Below, one piece after another: positions 34,872 through 43,322 of a DNA stretch of 48,446 nucleotides. The stretch's first letter is position 1, and every line of letters begins with the position of its first letter. Made by a program: the position numbers and the translations under genes. The notes under the pieces are model-generated. The model was given only the letters and a program-made list of their open reading frames with translations. It did no database searches and was not told the origin of the DNA. This stretch comes from Bradyrhizobium vignae (GTDB taxonomy: Bacteria > Pseudomonadota > Alphaproteobacteria > Rhizobiales > Xanthobacteraceae): contig NZ_RDQF01000058.1 of assembly GCF_004114425.1 (NCBI RefSeq), positions 1 to 48,446 on the forward strand. Direction: 5' to 3'.

Positions 34872-35186
34872 TTAGGCCGCCTTCTTCTTGGACTCGGTGA
34901 CCTCGAGAACGCCCATCACGTCGCTCTCCTTCATGATCAGCAGGTCCTGGCCGTCGATCTTGACCTCGGTGCCGGACCACTTGCCGAACAGCACGCGGTC
35001 GCCGACCTTCAGGTCGATCGGGATCAGCTTGCCGGACTCGTCGCGGCCGCCCGGGCCGATGGCGACGACCTCGCCCTGCGAGGGCTTTTCCTTGGCAGTG
35101 TCGGGAATGATGATGCCGCCGGCGGTCTTCTCTTCTGCGTCGATGCGCTTGACCACGACGCGGTCGTGAAGCGGACGGAATTTCAT
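34872..35186 (-). CDS. groES: Co-chaperonin GroES
   Basis: Protein of 104 aa. It starts MKFRPLHDRVVVKRIDAEEK, has the mobile loop KTAGGIIIPDTAKEKP and GKWSGTEVKIDGQDLLIMKESD near the end. It caps GroEL. AGGAGG is 5 nt before the ATG. It is the first gene of the groESL operon, with a promoter and a CIRCE element at 35227-35296. Confidence 0.98.
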   Translation of the reverse strand: MKFRPLHDRVVVKRIDAEEKTAGGIIIPDTAKEKPSQGEVVAIGPGGRDESGKLIPIDLKVGDRVLFGKWSGTEVKIDGQDLLIMKESDVMGVLEVTESKKKAA

Positions 35187-35226
35187 GCAGTCCTCCTAAT
35201 TGGACGAGTTGAGGATTTTGATATTG

Positions 35227-35253
35227 TTAGCAGTCGTTGCCCGCGAGTGCTAG
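35227..35253 (-). promoter_or_regulatory. CIRCE element 1 (HrcA operator) of groESL
   Basis: TTAGCAGTC-N9-GAGTGCTAG; consensus CIRCE is TTAGCACTC-N9-GAGTGCTAA, so 8/9 in each arm. It sits about 10-35 nt downstream of the predicted transcription start and 40-67 nt before groES, the usual place for HrcA repression. Confidence 0.88.
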
Positions 35254-35268
35254 CACGAGCGAGGGTGA

Positions 35269-35296
35269 AATAGGACAGGAATTTTGCGGGGGCAAG
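35269..35296 (-). promoter_or_regulatory. groES: groESL promoter
   Basis: On the minus strand, CTTGCC (35291-35296), a 16-nt spacer and CCTATT (35269-35274). This fits a housekeeping-type box better than a sigma-32 one (CTTGAAA / CCCCAT). The start of transcription would be near 35262, placing CIRCE 1 in the early transcribed region. Confidence 0.6.
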
Positions 35297-35313
35297 GGTT
35301 TGTAGCAGAAAAA

Positions 35314-35340
35314 TTAGCACCCGAAAGCACGGACTGCCAG
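35314..35340. promoter_or_regulatory. CIRCE-like element 2 (degenerate)
   Basis: TTAGCACCC-N9-GACTGCCAG: left arm 8/9, right arm 6/9 to the CIRCE consensus, with the exact 9-nt spacing. It lies just upstream of the -35 box of groESL. Confidence 0.45.
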
Positions 35341-35378
35341 AATCTCTTTGGCATCGTTAACCGACACCCGAGACCGTA

Positions 35379-35405
35379 TTAGCACGGAGTCATGTCTGCT
35401 GCTAA
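35379..35405. promoter_or_regulatory. CIRCE-like element 3 (degenerate)
   Basis: TTAGCACGG-N9-TGCTGCTAA: arms 7/9 and 6/9 to consensus, with perfect outer TTAGCA / TGCTAA and the same 27-bp length. It lies between groESL and usg and could affect either. Confidence 0.4.
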
Positions 35406-35441
35406 CGCATTGAATTTCAACAGCTTGTTAAACTTTTGGGC

Positions 35442-35483
35442 TTGAGATGGATTGTCGGTTTGCGTCACATATCTCTCATGTGA
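35442..35483 (+). promoter_or_regulatory. Possible usg promoter and dyad
   Basis: TTGAGA (35442-35447), 17 nt, TCACAT (35465-35470), with a dyad TCACAT-N7-ATGTGA (35465-35483) over the -10 region. It is a weak match to promoter consensus. Confidence 0.35.
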
Positions 35484-35559
35484 GCGCATCGTTTCCGGGT
35501 GGCTCCCGGGGCACGGATCAAGCCACCCCCTGCATGCGCTCCTGCAAAGGAGGTTTGGC

Positions 35560-35847
35560 ATGGGACTGCGCGTTGGGGGCGTTTCCGAGGACTTCCGGAA
35601 ACAGATGCTGGGCTACGGGCTGACGACGGCACAGATTCTCTATCGGATGCCGGATCATCCCTCGTTGCTCCAGACCTATGTCTGGCAGAACTACGACATG
35701 TTTCCGAAATTTCCGGCGCTGACCGATTTCCTGGCGTTCTGGCAGGAGAAGCTCGACGGCCCCCTGCATTCGGTCACGGTGGCGCATTCCAAGCTGATCA
35801 AGCCCGCCGAGCTGCGCGCCGTCGACGGCGTGTTCCGGCTGCATTGA
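35560..35847 (+). CDS. usg: Usg family protein
   Basis: Protein of 95 aa of unknown function, conserved in alphaproteobacteria (COG5425, named from a tryptophan-operon neighbour). It shows SEDFRKQMLGYGLTTAQIL, YRMPDHPSLLQTYVWQNYD and FPALTDFLAFWQEKLDGPL, all typical of the family. The start is fixed by a near-perfect AAGGAGGT seven nt before the ATG. Longer frames upstream (35452) lack a ribosome site. It is divergent from groESL and converges with the TPR gene. Confidence 0.88.
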   Translation: MGLRVGGVSEDFRKQMLGYGLTTAQILYRMPDHPSLLQTYVWQNYDMFPKFPALTDFLAFWQEKLDGPLHSVTVAHSKLIKPAELRAVDGVFRLH

Positions 35848-35854
35848 GCAGAGC

Positions 35855-37977
35855 TCAGACGCCGCCCTTGCAATAGCGTGTCCACATCGCGCGATAGGCG
35901 TCGGCCACGGCTCGCGCATATGAGACAGGGTTGCCGGCGGCCGCAGCGCTGATCTGTTCGGGCAGCTCGCGGCGCAGTTGATCGAGCTCGGCGACCCGCG
36001 CCGCGCGGCCGGCTGCAATCTCGACATACGCATCCTCGCTGTCGGCGACCCAGTCCGGCAGGCCGAGCGCGGTGAGGATGGCGCCGGCGGCCCGGCTGGG
36101 CAGGCTGTTTCCGAGCTTCGCCACCACGGGCACGCCCATCTGCAGGGCTTCCCATGTGCTGACGCCGCCGTTCTGTGGGAACGGGTCGAGTGCAATATCG
36201 ATGCGATTGAACGATGCCAGATGTTCGTGCCGCGAGGTCGCTCCGAGCAGATCGACGCGTTCGGCCGGCAATCGGCAAGCCGCAAATCGCGCCAGCAGCT
36301 TGTCGCGGACGAGTTGATCGTCGAGCGCAACATCCTTGATCAGCAGTCGCGAGCCTGGCACCCGCTCGAGGATCCTGGACCAGACTGCCGCGGCCTCGTC
36401 GGAGATTTTGCTGATGCGGTTGAAGACACCGAACGTGATGAAACCGTTCGAGATCGCAGGCGTCTCCGCTCGCGCAATCCCGGCCGGCAGCGGCGTCAGC
36501 GTCACAAAGCACGGCAGGTCGACGACGGTCTCCGCAAACAGATGCCGAACCGCCAAAGGAATCGCGACAGGATCCGAGAACAGATAATCGATCGTCGGCA
36601 GCCCGGTGCCGGTGCCGTGGCCCCAGCCGTGCGCCTGGATCGGTGCCGGCTTGCGCGCAAATACGCCGAGGCGGTTTCCTCTGGTGTGGCCGGACAGATC
36701 GATCAGGATATCGACGCCATCGGCGCGAATCTGTGCAGCGAGGCGATCATCGGTCCATTGCGAGGCGTCACGCCAGCGATCGGCGAGCCCCTGAAATTCG
36801 CTTGTCGTCCCGTCCACTTTCGACGAACACGAGTAGCACACGATCTCGAACTGTGCGCGGTCATGGTGTTGCAGGACCGGCTTGAAAATGAACGCGGCCG
36901 AATGCGCGTTGAAGTCCGACGAGACGTAGCCAAGCACCAGGCGCCGGTCCGGGTCGCGGCTGTTGTCATGCGGTGCTGCCGCTTCTGAAGCGATTTTGGC
37001 CCCGATCTGCTCCCACCACACGCGACGCGCTTGCTGATGCCGTTCGACGCTGGCGTCCGCCACAAAACCGAGCGTGAATATCTTGCTGGAGATCGCGCTC
37101 TGAAGGTCAAGCCGGATATCGAGGGCCCTGTCGAAGCTGGCGAGCGCTTCGTCGACCCTGCCAATTCCGGCGAGACAGAGGCCCAATACGAAGTGAGCTT
37201 GATCAGAATCGGGCGCAATCGCGAGAGCTTTCTCGCAATCGAGCAATGCTTGGGCAATTTGCTGGGTCTGGAGCAAGACGTTGGCGCGCCAGAGCCACCC
37301 ATTCACGTCGTCGGGTGCGAGGGCGATTGCCCGATTGCAATCCGCCATGGCTTCGTCAAATCGCTGAAGCTCCCGGAGTGCAACGGCGCGGTTCGCCAGC
37401 GCCGCGGCATAGTCAGGCTTGATCGAGAGCGCGCGGTTCAGGCTTGCGAGAGCCTCGTCATAGTTGCGCAGACGGCAGAGCGCAGAGCCTCGGCCGTTGT
37501 GGGCTTCGGCCAGGTTTGCGTCAATTGCGAGCGCCTGATCGTAGCTCTCGAGCGCTTCTTGGTGCAGATCAAGGGCCGCGCTCGCGTTACCGAGATTGGA
37601 CAGGGCGAGGGCGTAGCTGGGCCGCAAGGCGAGAGCTTTCGATAGCTCTCGCGGGCCTCGTCGTGACGTTTCAGCCCGTTCAGCGCCACGCCCAAGCTCA
37701 TGTGGGCTTGGGCAGATCGCGGGTCTGCGGCAACGGCCCGGCGCAGCAGGATTTCGGCCTGGTCATAGTTCCTGGCATCAGACTCCAAGGCGCCGAGCAT
37801 ATGCAGGGCGATGAATTGGTTGGGCGCGAACTGCAGGAGTTGGCGATAGGCAGCCTCGGGAAGGCGTCCCTTCTTGTGCAACTCGAGCGCTTGCCCGAGC
37901 AATGGCAGCACTTTGGCCTTTTGCCGTTTCTGGAGCCGGGCATTCTGAAATGCACGCTGACCGACGCTGTTGCCCAT
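35855..37977 (-). pseudogene. TPR / O-GlcNAc-transferase-like (SPINDLY) gene with a frameshift
   Basis: Two overlapping frames together encode one protein of about 707 aa. The first (from ATG 37977) gives tetratricopeptide repeats up to RHDEARESYRK. The second continues with the expected ALALRPSYALALSNLGNA and more TPRs, then a GT41 domain: LVLGYVSSDFNAHSAAFIF, TFGVFNRISKI and LDPFPQNGGVSTWEAL, with the nucleotide-sugar pocket. The join is at an AAA run (minus strand) at 37637-37639, where one extra A would restore the frame; 2,123 nt plus 1 divides by 3. GT41 enzymes add sugars to Ser/Thr of proteins. Either a recent mutation or a sequencing error; the rest looks intact. Confidence 0.8.
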
Positions 37978-38186
37978 GAATCAATTCCCCCAGATCTCCT
38001 GCCGAGACTAATTCAGGGAGAGAATGAAGACGGACGATGCTCGCTCGCAACGACAGCTTGGGACAAGCTACGACCGATCGCGTGACCGGCCGCAGCTCCG
38101 CAATTGCTGCCTCGCCCAGGACTGGGTAATCTGCCCTTCGGGTCACACCCGTGCGACGGGCGCGGCTCGGAACAGGGAGGCAGACA

Positions 38187-38714
38187 ATGGCCAAGCAGAA
38201 GGCATCGAGGCCCGCAATGAAGACCGCGGTGAAGAAGCGGAGCGGGACCAAGGCAGCGGCGCGATCCTCGGCACGAAAGGCAGTGAAGGCGAAGGCGCGC
38301 ACCGTCGCTCCGAAGAAGGCCGTGCGGCCGAAGCAGCGCATCGCCATCAGCCATCACCGCGAGGAAGACTTCAAGCCCGACGGCCTGCGTGCCTATGCCA
38401 GATACCGCGATCTCGGCATCGCCGAGGCGACCCACGGCCTCGCGCAGGCGCATGTGATCCGCTTGCAAGGCCCCTGCAACCCGGCCGAGGTCTCCAAGCT
38501 CCATTATCACGACGTCGAATTCCAGATGGTCTACGTGCTCAAGGGCTGGGTGAAGACCTATATGGACGGGCAGGGCGAGACCTTGATGAAGCAAGGCAGC
38601 GCCTGGACCCAGCCGCCGAAAATCAAGCACATGATCCTGGACTATTCGGACGACGTGGAGCTGCTGGAGGTGATCCTGCCGGCGGAGTTCAGGACGGTGG
38701 AGTTGAAGGCGTAA
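38187..38714 (+). CDS. Cupin-domain protein with Lys/Arg/Ala-rich N-terminal tail
   Basis: Protein of 175 aa. Residues 1 to about 55 are rich in Lys, Arg and Ala (histone H1-like, SARKAVKAKARTVAPKK). From about residue 58 a cupin barrel follows, with KLHYHDVEFQMVYVLKGWVK, i.e. metal-ligand type His and Glu in HYHDVEF, and a GSAWTQPPKIKHMILDY second motif. The basic tail suggests nucleic-acid or polyanion binding, fused to a cupin. The start is chosen at ATG 38187 (GGGAGG five nt upstream). Function unknown. Confidence 0.72.
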   Translation: MAKQKASRPAMKTAVKKRSGTKAAARSSARKAVKAKARTVAPKKAVRPKQRIAISHHREEDFKPDGLRAYARYRDLGIAEATHGLAQAHVIRLQGPCNPAEVSKLHYHDVEFQMVYVLKGWVKTYMDGQGETLMKQGSAWTQPPKIKHMILDYSDDVELLEVILPAEFRTVELKA

Positions 38715-38732
38715 GGGCTTGCCCGCGGGCTT

Positions 38733-38824
38733 GTAGCCCGGATGCGGCGCAAGCAAGATCCGGGAAAGTTTCTCCGTGGAGAAGATGGCCCCGGATTGCG
38801 CTGCGCGCAATCCGCCCTCTACGG
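38733..38824. repeat. Intergenic palindromic repeat (TAGCCCGGAT type), copy 2
   Basis: GTAGCCCGGATGCGGCGCAAG...AGATCCGGG at the left is answered by CCCCGGATTGCGCTGCGCGCA...CCCTCTACGG at the right. It lies between convergent cupin and CNT genes. Same family as 21393-21474. Confidence 0.72.
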
Positions 38825-38839
38825 CTCACGAGGGGTGTC

Positions 38840-40090
38840 TTAACTCAACACCCCCACCATCGCCCCCATCAAGCACGTGGTCAGCGTCCCCGATACGATC
38901 GACTTCAGCCCCAGCGCGTTGATCTCCTCGCGCCGCTCCGGGGCCATCACGCCGAGGCCGCCGATCATGATGCCGAGGCTGGCGAAGTTGGCGAAGCCGC
39001 ACATCGCGTAGAGCATGATCAGGCGCGAGCGCGGATCGAGCGCGTTGGCTGGCAGCTTGGTGAAGTCGACATAGGCGATCAATTCATTGAGCACGGTCTT
39101 GGTCCCCATCAGGCTGCCGGCGGTGATCGCCTGATCCCATGGCAGCCCCATCAACCAGCATACTGGTGCCATGACGAGGCCAAGCAGCCGCTGCAGCGAG
39201 ATCGCGGCACCGCCGATATCAGGCAAGAGGCCAAGCATGGCATTGACCAGATAGACCAGCGCCACCAGCACCAGGAGCATGGCGACGATATTGAGCAACA
39301 GTTCGAGGCCGCCGGTGGTGCCCTTGACGATGGCGTCCATCGTGCTGGACACGTTCATCTCGGGATCCTCCAGTGCACCGCCGGTACGCTTGTCGGATGT
39401 CTCGGGCACCATGATCAGGCTGACAAGGATCGCGGCCGGCGCGCCCAGCACCGAGGCGATGACGAAGTGCGCGGCCGCGTCGGGGATGAGTGGGGCAAGG
39501 AGCGTCGCATAGAGCACCAGCACCGTGCCGGCGATGCCGGCCATGCCTCCGGTCATCACCACGAATAATTCGCTGCGGGTCATCTGTGCCAGATACGGCC
39601 GCACGAACAACGGTGCCTCGACCATGCCGAGGAAGATGTTGGCGGCGGTCGAGAGGCCCACGGCGCCGCCGACCCCCAACGTGCGTTCGAGCAGCCAGGC
39701 CATGCCGCGCACGATCGGTGGCAGCACGCGCCAATAGAACAGCAGTGTCGTCAGCACGCTCATGACCAGCACGATCGGCAATGCCTGGAACGCCAGGATG
39801 AAGTCCGCGCCCGGCACCTTCAGATCGAACGGCAGGGGGCCGCCGCCGACATAGCCGAACACGAAGGCGGAGCCGGCGCGCGAGGCCGCCGAGATCGCGC
39901 CGACCGCGTCGTTGATCGCGCCGAACGCATGCGCCACGACCGGCAGCTTCAGCAGCACGACCGCGGTGACGAAGGTCGCGGCGAGGCCGATTGCCGCCTG
40001 ACGCAGCGAGACCGCGCGGCGATTCTCCGCCAGCGCGAAAGCGATCAGGAGCAATGCGAAAATGCCGAGTGCCGATTGCAACCGAAGCAT
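38840..40090 (-). CDS. nupC: Concentrative nucleoside transporter (NupC/CNT family)
   Basis: Protein of 416 aa, full length. It starts MLRLQSALGIFALLLIAFAL. The CNT signature CGFANFASLGIMIGGLGVM is near the C-terminus, and GTKTVLNELIAYVDF holds the Asn-Glu substrate motif. It imports nucleosides using a proton or sodium gradient. GGGGACATC precedes the ATG. The ligand preference cannot be read. Confidence 0.9.
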   Translation of the reverse strand: MLRLQSALGIFALLLIAFALAENRRAVSLRQAAIGLAATFVTAVVLLKLPVVAHAFGAINDAVGAISAASRAGSAFVFGYVGGGPLPFDLKVPGADFILAFQALPIVLVMSVLTTLLFYWRVLPPIVRGMAWLLERTLGVGGAVGLSTAANIFLGMVEAPLFVRPYLAQMTRSELFVVMTGGMAGIAGTVLVLYATLLAPLIPDAAAHFVIASVLGAPAAILVSLIMVPETSDKRTGGALEDPEMNVSSTMDAIVKGTTGGLELLLNIVAMLLVLVALVYLVNAMLGLLPDIGGAAISLQRLLGLVMAPVCWLMGLPWDQAITAGSLMGTKTVLNELIAYVDFTKLPANALDPRSRLIMLYAMCGFANFASLGIMIGGLGVMAPERREEINALGLKSIVSGTLTTCLMGAMVGVLS

Positions 40091-40126
40091 GATGTCCCCA
40101 AACCCTCAATGATTATGGCCGCGTGT

Positions 40127-40144
40127 GCATTGCAAAGGCAATGC
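40127..40144. promoter_or_regulatory. Dyad between nupC and the MFS gene
   Basis: GCATTGC-AAAG-GCAATGC, perfect 7-bp arms in the divergent gap, 37-54 nt upstream of the nupC start. Possible repressor site; the regulator is not known. Confidence 0.4.
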
Positions 40145-40230
40145 CGGGGGCCACGGAAGCGGCTCGTTGTTGACAAGCGGGCAAGCCTGGGCCACGCGGG
40201 CCCATCAGGATCAGGACCGGACCGTCCGAG

Positions 40231-41484
40231 GTGACCGAAGCGACGATGCCAGAGCAGCCAATATCCGACAATCTGCCGGTCAGCGCCGGCGCGCTGCTCG
40301 GCCACCGCGCCTTCCTGTTCTTCCTGCTCTCCCGCAGCCTGTCGCGCTTTTCCAGCCAGATCGCGGCGGTCGCGATCGGCTGGCAGATCTACGATCTCAC
40401 CGGCTCGGCGTTCGACCTCGGCATGGTCGGCCTCGTGCAGTTCCTGCCCACGGCGCTGCTGGTGTTCGTCGCTGGACACGCCGCCGACCGCTACGAGCGC
40501 AAGCGCGTGGTCCAGCTCTGCCAGCTCGTGGAAGCCGCGACCGCGCTCTATCTCGCAACCATCACCTATCTCGGCGCGGTCGGCGAGGTGCAGATCTTCA
40601 TCGCGACCTTCGTGCTCGGCATTGCAGGCGCGTTCGAGAGCCCGACCACGGCGGCGTTGTTGCCGTTGATCGCGCCGCAAGGGTCGCTGCAGCGCGCCAC
40701 GGCCATCTCCAGCGGCGCAGCACAGGTCGCGACCATCACGGGGCCGGCGCTCGGCGGATTCGCATATGCGGTCGCCCCGCATCTCGCTTATGCCGTGATG
40801 GTACTGTTCTGGGTTGTGGGGATGATTTTGACCGGCTTCATCCGGCCGCGCCCGCAGGCGATCGCAAAGGAGGGGACGAACTCGGACAATATCTTTGCCG
40901 GCGTCCGCTTCATCCGCGGCAACCCCGCGATTCTCGGCACCATCTCGCTGGACCTGTTCGCCGTGCTGTTCGGCGGCGTCACCGCGCTGTTGCCGATCTA
41001 TGCCCGCGATATTCTTCAGGCCGGCCCGGTCGGACTCGGCGTGCTGCGTGCCGCGCCCGCGGTCGGTGCGCTCCTGATGACCGTGGTGCTGGCGCGCCAC
41101 GCCATCTCGCGGCATGTGGGCTTACGCATGTTCCAGGCGGTGATCGTATTCGGCCTCGCCACGATCGTGTTCGCGCTGTCGCCGTGGATGTGGCTGTCGG
41201 TGCTGTCGCTCGCCGTGCTCGGTGCGGCCGATACGATCAGCGTCGTGATACGCTTCTCGCTGGTGCAGCTGTCCACACCCGATGAGATGCGCGGCCGGGT
41301 CGGTGCGGTGAATTTCCTCTTCATCAACGCCTCGAACCAGCTCGGCCAATTCGAGAGTGGCCTCACGGCCGCGCTGTTCGGCGCCATGCCCGCCGCCGTG
41401 CTCGGCGGCGTCGCCACCGTCGCAGTGGCGCTGCTCTGGATGAAGCTGTTTCCGAGCCTGCGAAAGGTGGAGAGTTTGGAATAG
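40231..41484 (+). CDS. MFS transporter (MFS_3 / EntS-like)
   Basis: Protein of 417 aa with about 12 TM helices. It has RSLSRFSSQIAAVAIGWQIYDLTG in TM1 and AGHAADRYERKRVV between TM2 and TM3, typical of the EntS/MFS_3 exporter branch. Substrate unknown. The start is GTG 40231 or ATG 40246; neither has a strong ribosome site. A palindromic repeat follows the gene. Confidence 0.82.
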   Translation: MTEATMPEQPISDNLPVSAGALLGHRAFLFFLLSRSLSRFSSQIAAVAIGWQIYDLTGSAFDLGMVGLVQFLPTALLVFVAGHAADRYERKRVVQLCQLVEAATALYLATITYLGAVGEVQIFIATFVLGIAGAFESPTTAALLPLIAPQGSLQRATAISSGAAQVATITGPALGGFAYAVAPHLAYAVMVLFWVVGMILTGFIRPRPQAIAKEGTNSDNIFAGVRFIRGNPAILGTISLDLFAVLFGGVTALLPIYARDILQAGPVGLGVLRAAPAVGALLMTVVLARHAISRHVGLRMFQAVIVFGLATIVFALSPWMWLSVLSLAVLGAADTISVVIRFSLVQLSTPDEMRGRVGAVNFLFINASNQLGQFESGLTAALFGAMPAAVLGGVATVAVALLWMKLFPSLRKVESLE

Positions 41485-41500
41485 GGCAACGCTCTCTCCA

Positions 41501-41587
41501 CGTCATTGCGAGGAGCTCTTGCGACGAAGCAATCCAGAATCTTGCCGCAGTGACAGCCCGGATTGCTTCGCTGCGCCCGCAATGACG
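41501..41587. repeat. Intergenic palindromic repeat (CGTCATTGCGAGGAG type)
   Basis: CGTCATTGCGAGGAGCTC...GCGACGAAGCAATCC at the left is answered by GGATTGCTTCGCTGCGC...GCAATGACG at the right. This pattern is a common dispersed alphaproteobacterial element; its start CGTCATTGC also resembles the flank of both IS ends. Confidence 0.75.
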
Positions 41588-41638
41588 ATTGTGGAGATGG
41601 CTCGCGGACTTAACTCCCATCACCCTGTAGCCAGGCAG

Positions 41639-41664
41639 CAGCAGGCGCCACTTGACGCCTACTG
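41639..41664. terminator. Hairpin between convergent MFS and SDR genes
   Basis: CAGCAGGCG and CGCCTACTG (one mismatch), loop of 8. A second stem, GGGGTTG (41670-41676) with CAACCCC (41694-41700), encloses a T-run and reaches the SDR stop codon. Together they could end transcription in both directions. Confidence 0.45.
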
Positions 41665-41692
41665 TGTATGGGGTTGTTCTCGCGCTTTTTGT

Positions 41693-42451
41693 TCAACCCC
41701 GCCCCACGAACGGCATCTTGGTCGCCATCACCGTCATGGTCAGCACGTTGGCGTCGAGCGGCAGGCTGGCCATGTAGGCCACGGCATCGCCGACCGCTTT
41801 CGCGTCCATGCGCGGCTCGTGCTTGGTGGTGCCATCAGGCTGAAGCACGCCGGGGCCGTTGACCATGCGGTCGGTCATCGGCGTTGCCGCATTGCCGATG
41901 TCGATCTGGCCGACCGCGATGTCGTACATGCGGCCGTCGAGGTTGGAGGCCTTGGTGAGGCCGGTGATCGCGTGCTTGGTCGAGGTGTAGGCCGCTGAGA
42001 ACGGCCGCGGCGCATGCGCCGAGATCGAGCCGTTGTTGATGATGCGGCCGCCGCGCGGGGTCTGGTCCTTCATGATGCGGAAGGCGTGCTGAGTGCACAG
42101 GAACGGGCCGGTGAGGTTGGTGTTCACCACCGCCTGCCACTGCTCGAGGCTGAGATCCTCGAAGTTCACCGCCGGCGCGCCCATGCCGGCATTGTTGAAG
42201 AGCACGTCGAGGCGGCCATAGGTCGTCTTCACCTTGTCGAACAGCGCGGCGATCTGCTCCGGCTTGGTCATGTCGGCGGTGACGCACAGGCTCTTCCCCG
42301 CGGGGCCGAGCTTCGCGGTCTCCTCGAGCATGTCGAGCCGGCGCCCTACGAGCACCACGGTGAAGCCGGTGTTCATCAGCGCCAGCGACGCCGCGCGCCC
42401 GACCCCGGTGCCGGCGCCCGTCACCACTGCGATCTTTTTCGCTTCACTCAT
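41693..42451 (-). CDS. Short-chain dehydrogenase/reductase
   Basis: Classical SDR of 252 aa. It has the cofactor motif TGAGTGVGRAAS, NNAGMGA, a Ser in NNGSISAHAPRPF and the catalytic YTSTK (YxxxK). It is an NAD(P)-dependent oxidoreductase; substrate unknown. AGGAAACG precedes the ATG, 26 nt after the Anbu stop codon on the same strand, so it may be the last gene of the Anbu operon. SDRs are not a known fixed part of that cluster. Confidence 0.88.
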   Translation of the reverse strand: MSEAKKIAVVTGAGTGVGRAASLALMNTGFTVVLVGRRLDMLEETAKLGPAGKSLCVTADMTKPEQIAALFDKVKTTYGRLDVLFNNAGMGAPAVNFEDLSLEQWQAVVNTNLTGPFLCTQHAFRIMKDQTPRGGRIINNGSISAHAPRPFSAAYTSTKHAITGLTKASNLDGRMYDIAVGQIDIGNAATPMTDRMVNGPGVLQPDGTTKHEPRMDAKAVGDAVAYMASLPLDANVLTMTVMATKMPFVGRG

Positions 42452-42477
42452 CGTTTCCTGCCTTTTCTCTTGAGCTG

Positions 42478-43236
42478 TCAGGTTTTGGATTCTTTTTCGT
42501 TCTTGTAGGGCGGCCGCGGAATGTTCTGGTGCGCGGCGCGCAGCGCCGCCGACCAGCGCGAGCGCAAATCGTGGAAATAGGGCTCGCCCGCCTCGATGCG
42601 GTGATTGAGATCGGCCTCACAGGCATCGTTCCGCACCACCAGCACGTCGATCGGCAGGCCGACGCCGAGGTTCGAGCGCATGGTCGAGTCCATCGAGATG
42701 AGGCCGGTCTTCAGCGCCTCGTACAGCTCGACGTCGTAATGCATGGCGCGGTCGAGCACCGGCTTGCCGTATTTGTGCTCGCCGATCTGCAGGTAGGGCG
42801 TGTCGGTCGTGCACTCGATGAAATTGCCGGCGGTGTAGACCATGAACAGGCGCATGCGCGCGCCCTTGATCTGGCCGCCGAAGAGGAAGGAGACGTCGAA
42901 CGACACGTCCTCCGATTTCAGCGCCGGCCCTTCGGTCGCATGCACCGCCCGGATCGCCCGGCCAATGCGCTGGGCGGCCTGGAACATGGTCGGCGCGTTC
43001 ATCAGCGTCTCGACCTCGCCCGTGTTGGGGTCCTCCAGGCCTTCGGTCAGGGTGGAGAGCACCGACTGGCTGATCGCGAGGTTGCCGGCGCTGGCGATCG
43101 CCATGATGCGCTCGCCGGGCTTGGAGAAGATATGCAGCTTGCGGAAGGTCGAGACGTTGTCGAGGCCGGCATTGGTGCGGGTATCGGCGATCATCACCAG
43201 ACCATCCCGAACCAAGATTCCGCAGCAATAGGTCAT
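42478..43236 (-). CDS. Anbu, proteasome-like peptidase (ancestral beta-subunit)
   Basis: Protein of 252 aa. It starts MTYCCGILVRDGLVMIADTRTNAGLD; removing Met exposes Thr2 as the N-terminal nucleophile, with no propeptide. Asp and Lys of the Ntn-hydrolase triad are expected in IADTRT and HIFSKPG. The remainder (IMAIASAGNLAISQSV, ...GLPIDVLVV) is the Anbu/COG3484 proteasome-homologue pattern. Anbu forms an open-ring or helical self-compartment, unlike 20S proteasomes. It clusters with ATP-grasp, alpha-E and transglutaminase genes, a conserved linkage. The substrate and the role are unknown. Confidence 0.9.
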   Translation of the reverse strand: MTYCCGILVRDGLVMIADTRTNAGLDNVSTFRKLHIFSKPGERIMAIASAGNLAISQSVLSTLTEGLEDPNTGEVETLMNAPTMFQAAQRIGRAIRAVHATEGPALKSEDVSFDVSFLFGGQIKGARMRLFMVYTAGNFIECTTDTPYLQIGEHKYGKPVLDRAMHYDVELYEALKTGLISMDSTMRSNLGVGLPIDVLVVRNDACEADLNHRIEAGEPYFHDLRSRWSAALRAAHQNIPRPPYKNEKESKT

Positions 43237-43322
43237 TTCCAGTCCTCGACGCGAGCGTTTGCGCGCAAGTACTAGCCAATTTCGGGGGCCGGTCCAACCC
43301 CCGATTGCAGGCGGTGACGGAG

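Noticed and set aside
35291..35296. A sigma-32 heat-shock promoter for groESL
   Set aside because: The -35 (CTTGCC) and -10 (CCTATT) do not match the CTTGAAA / CCCCAT pattern well; with CIRCE just downstream, HrcA control of a housekeeping promoter fits better.
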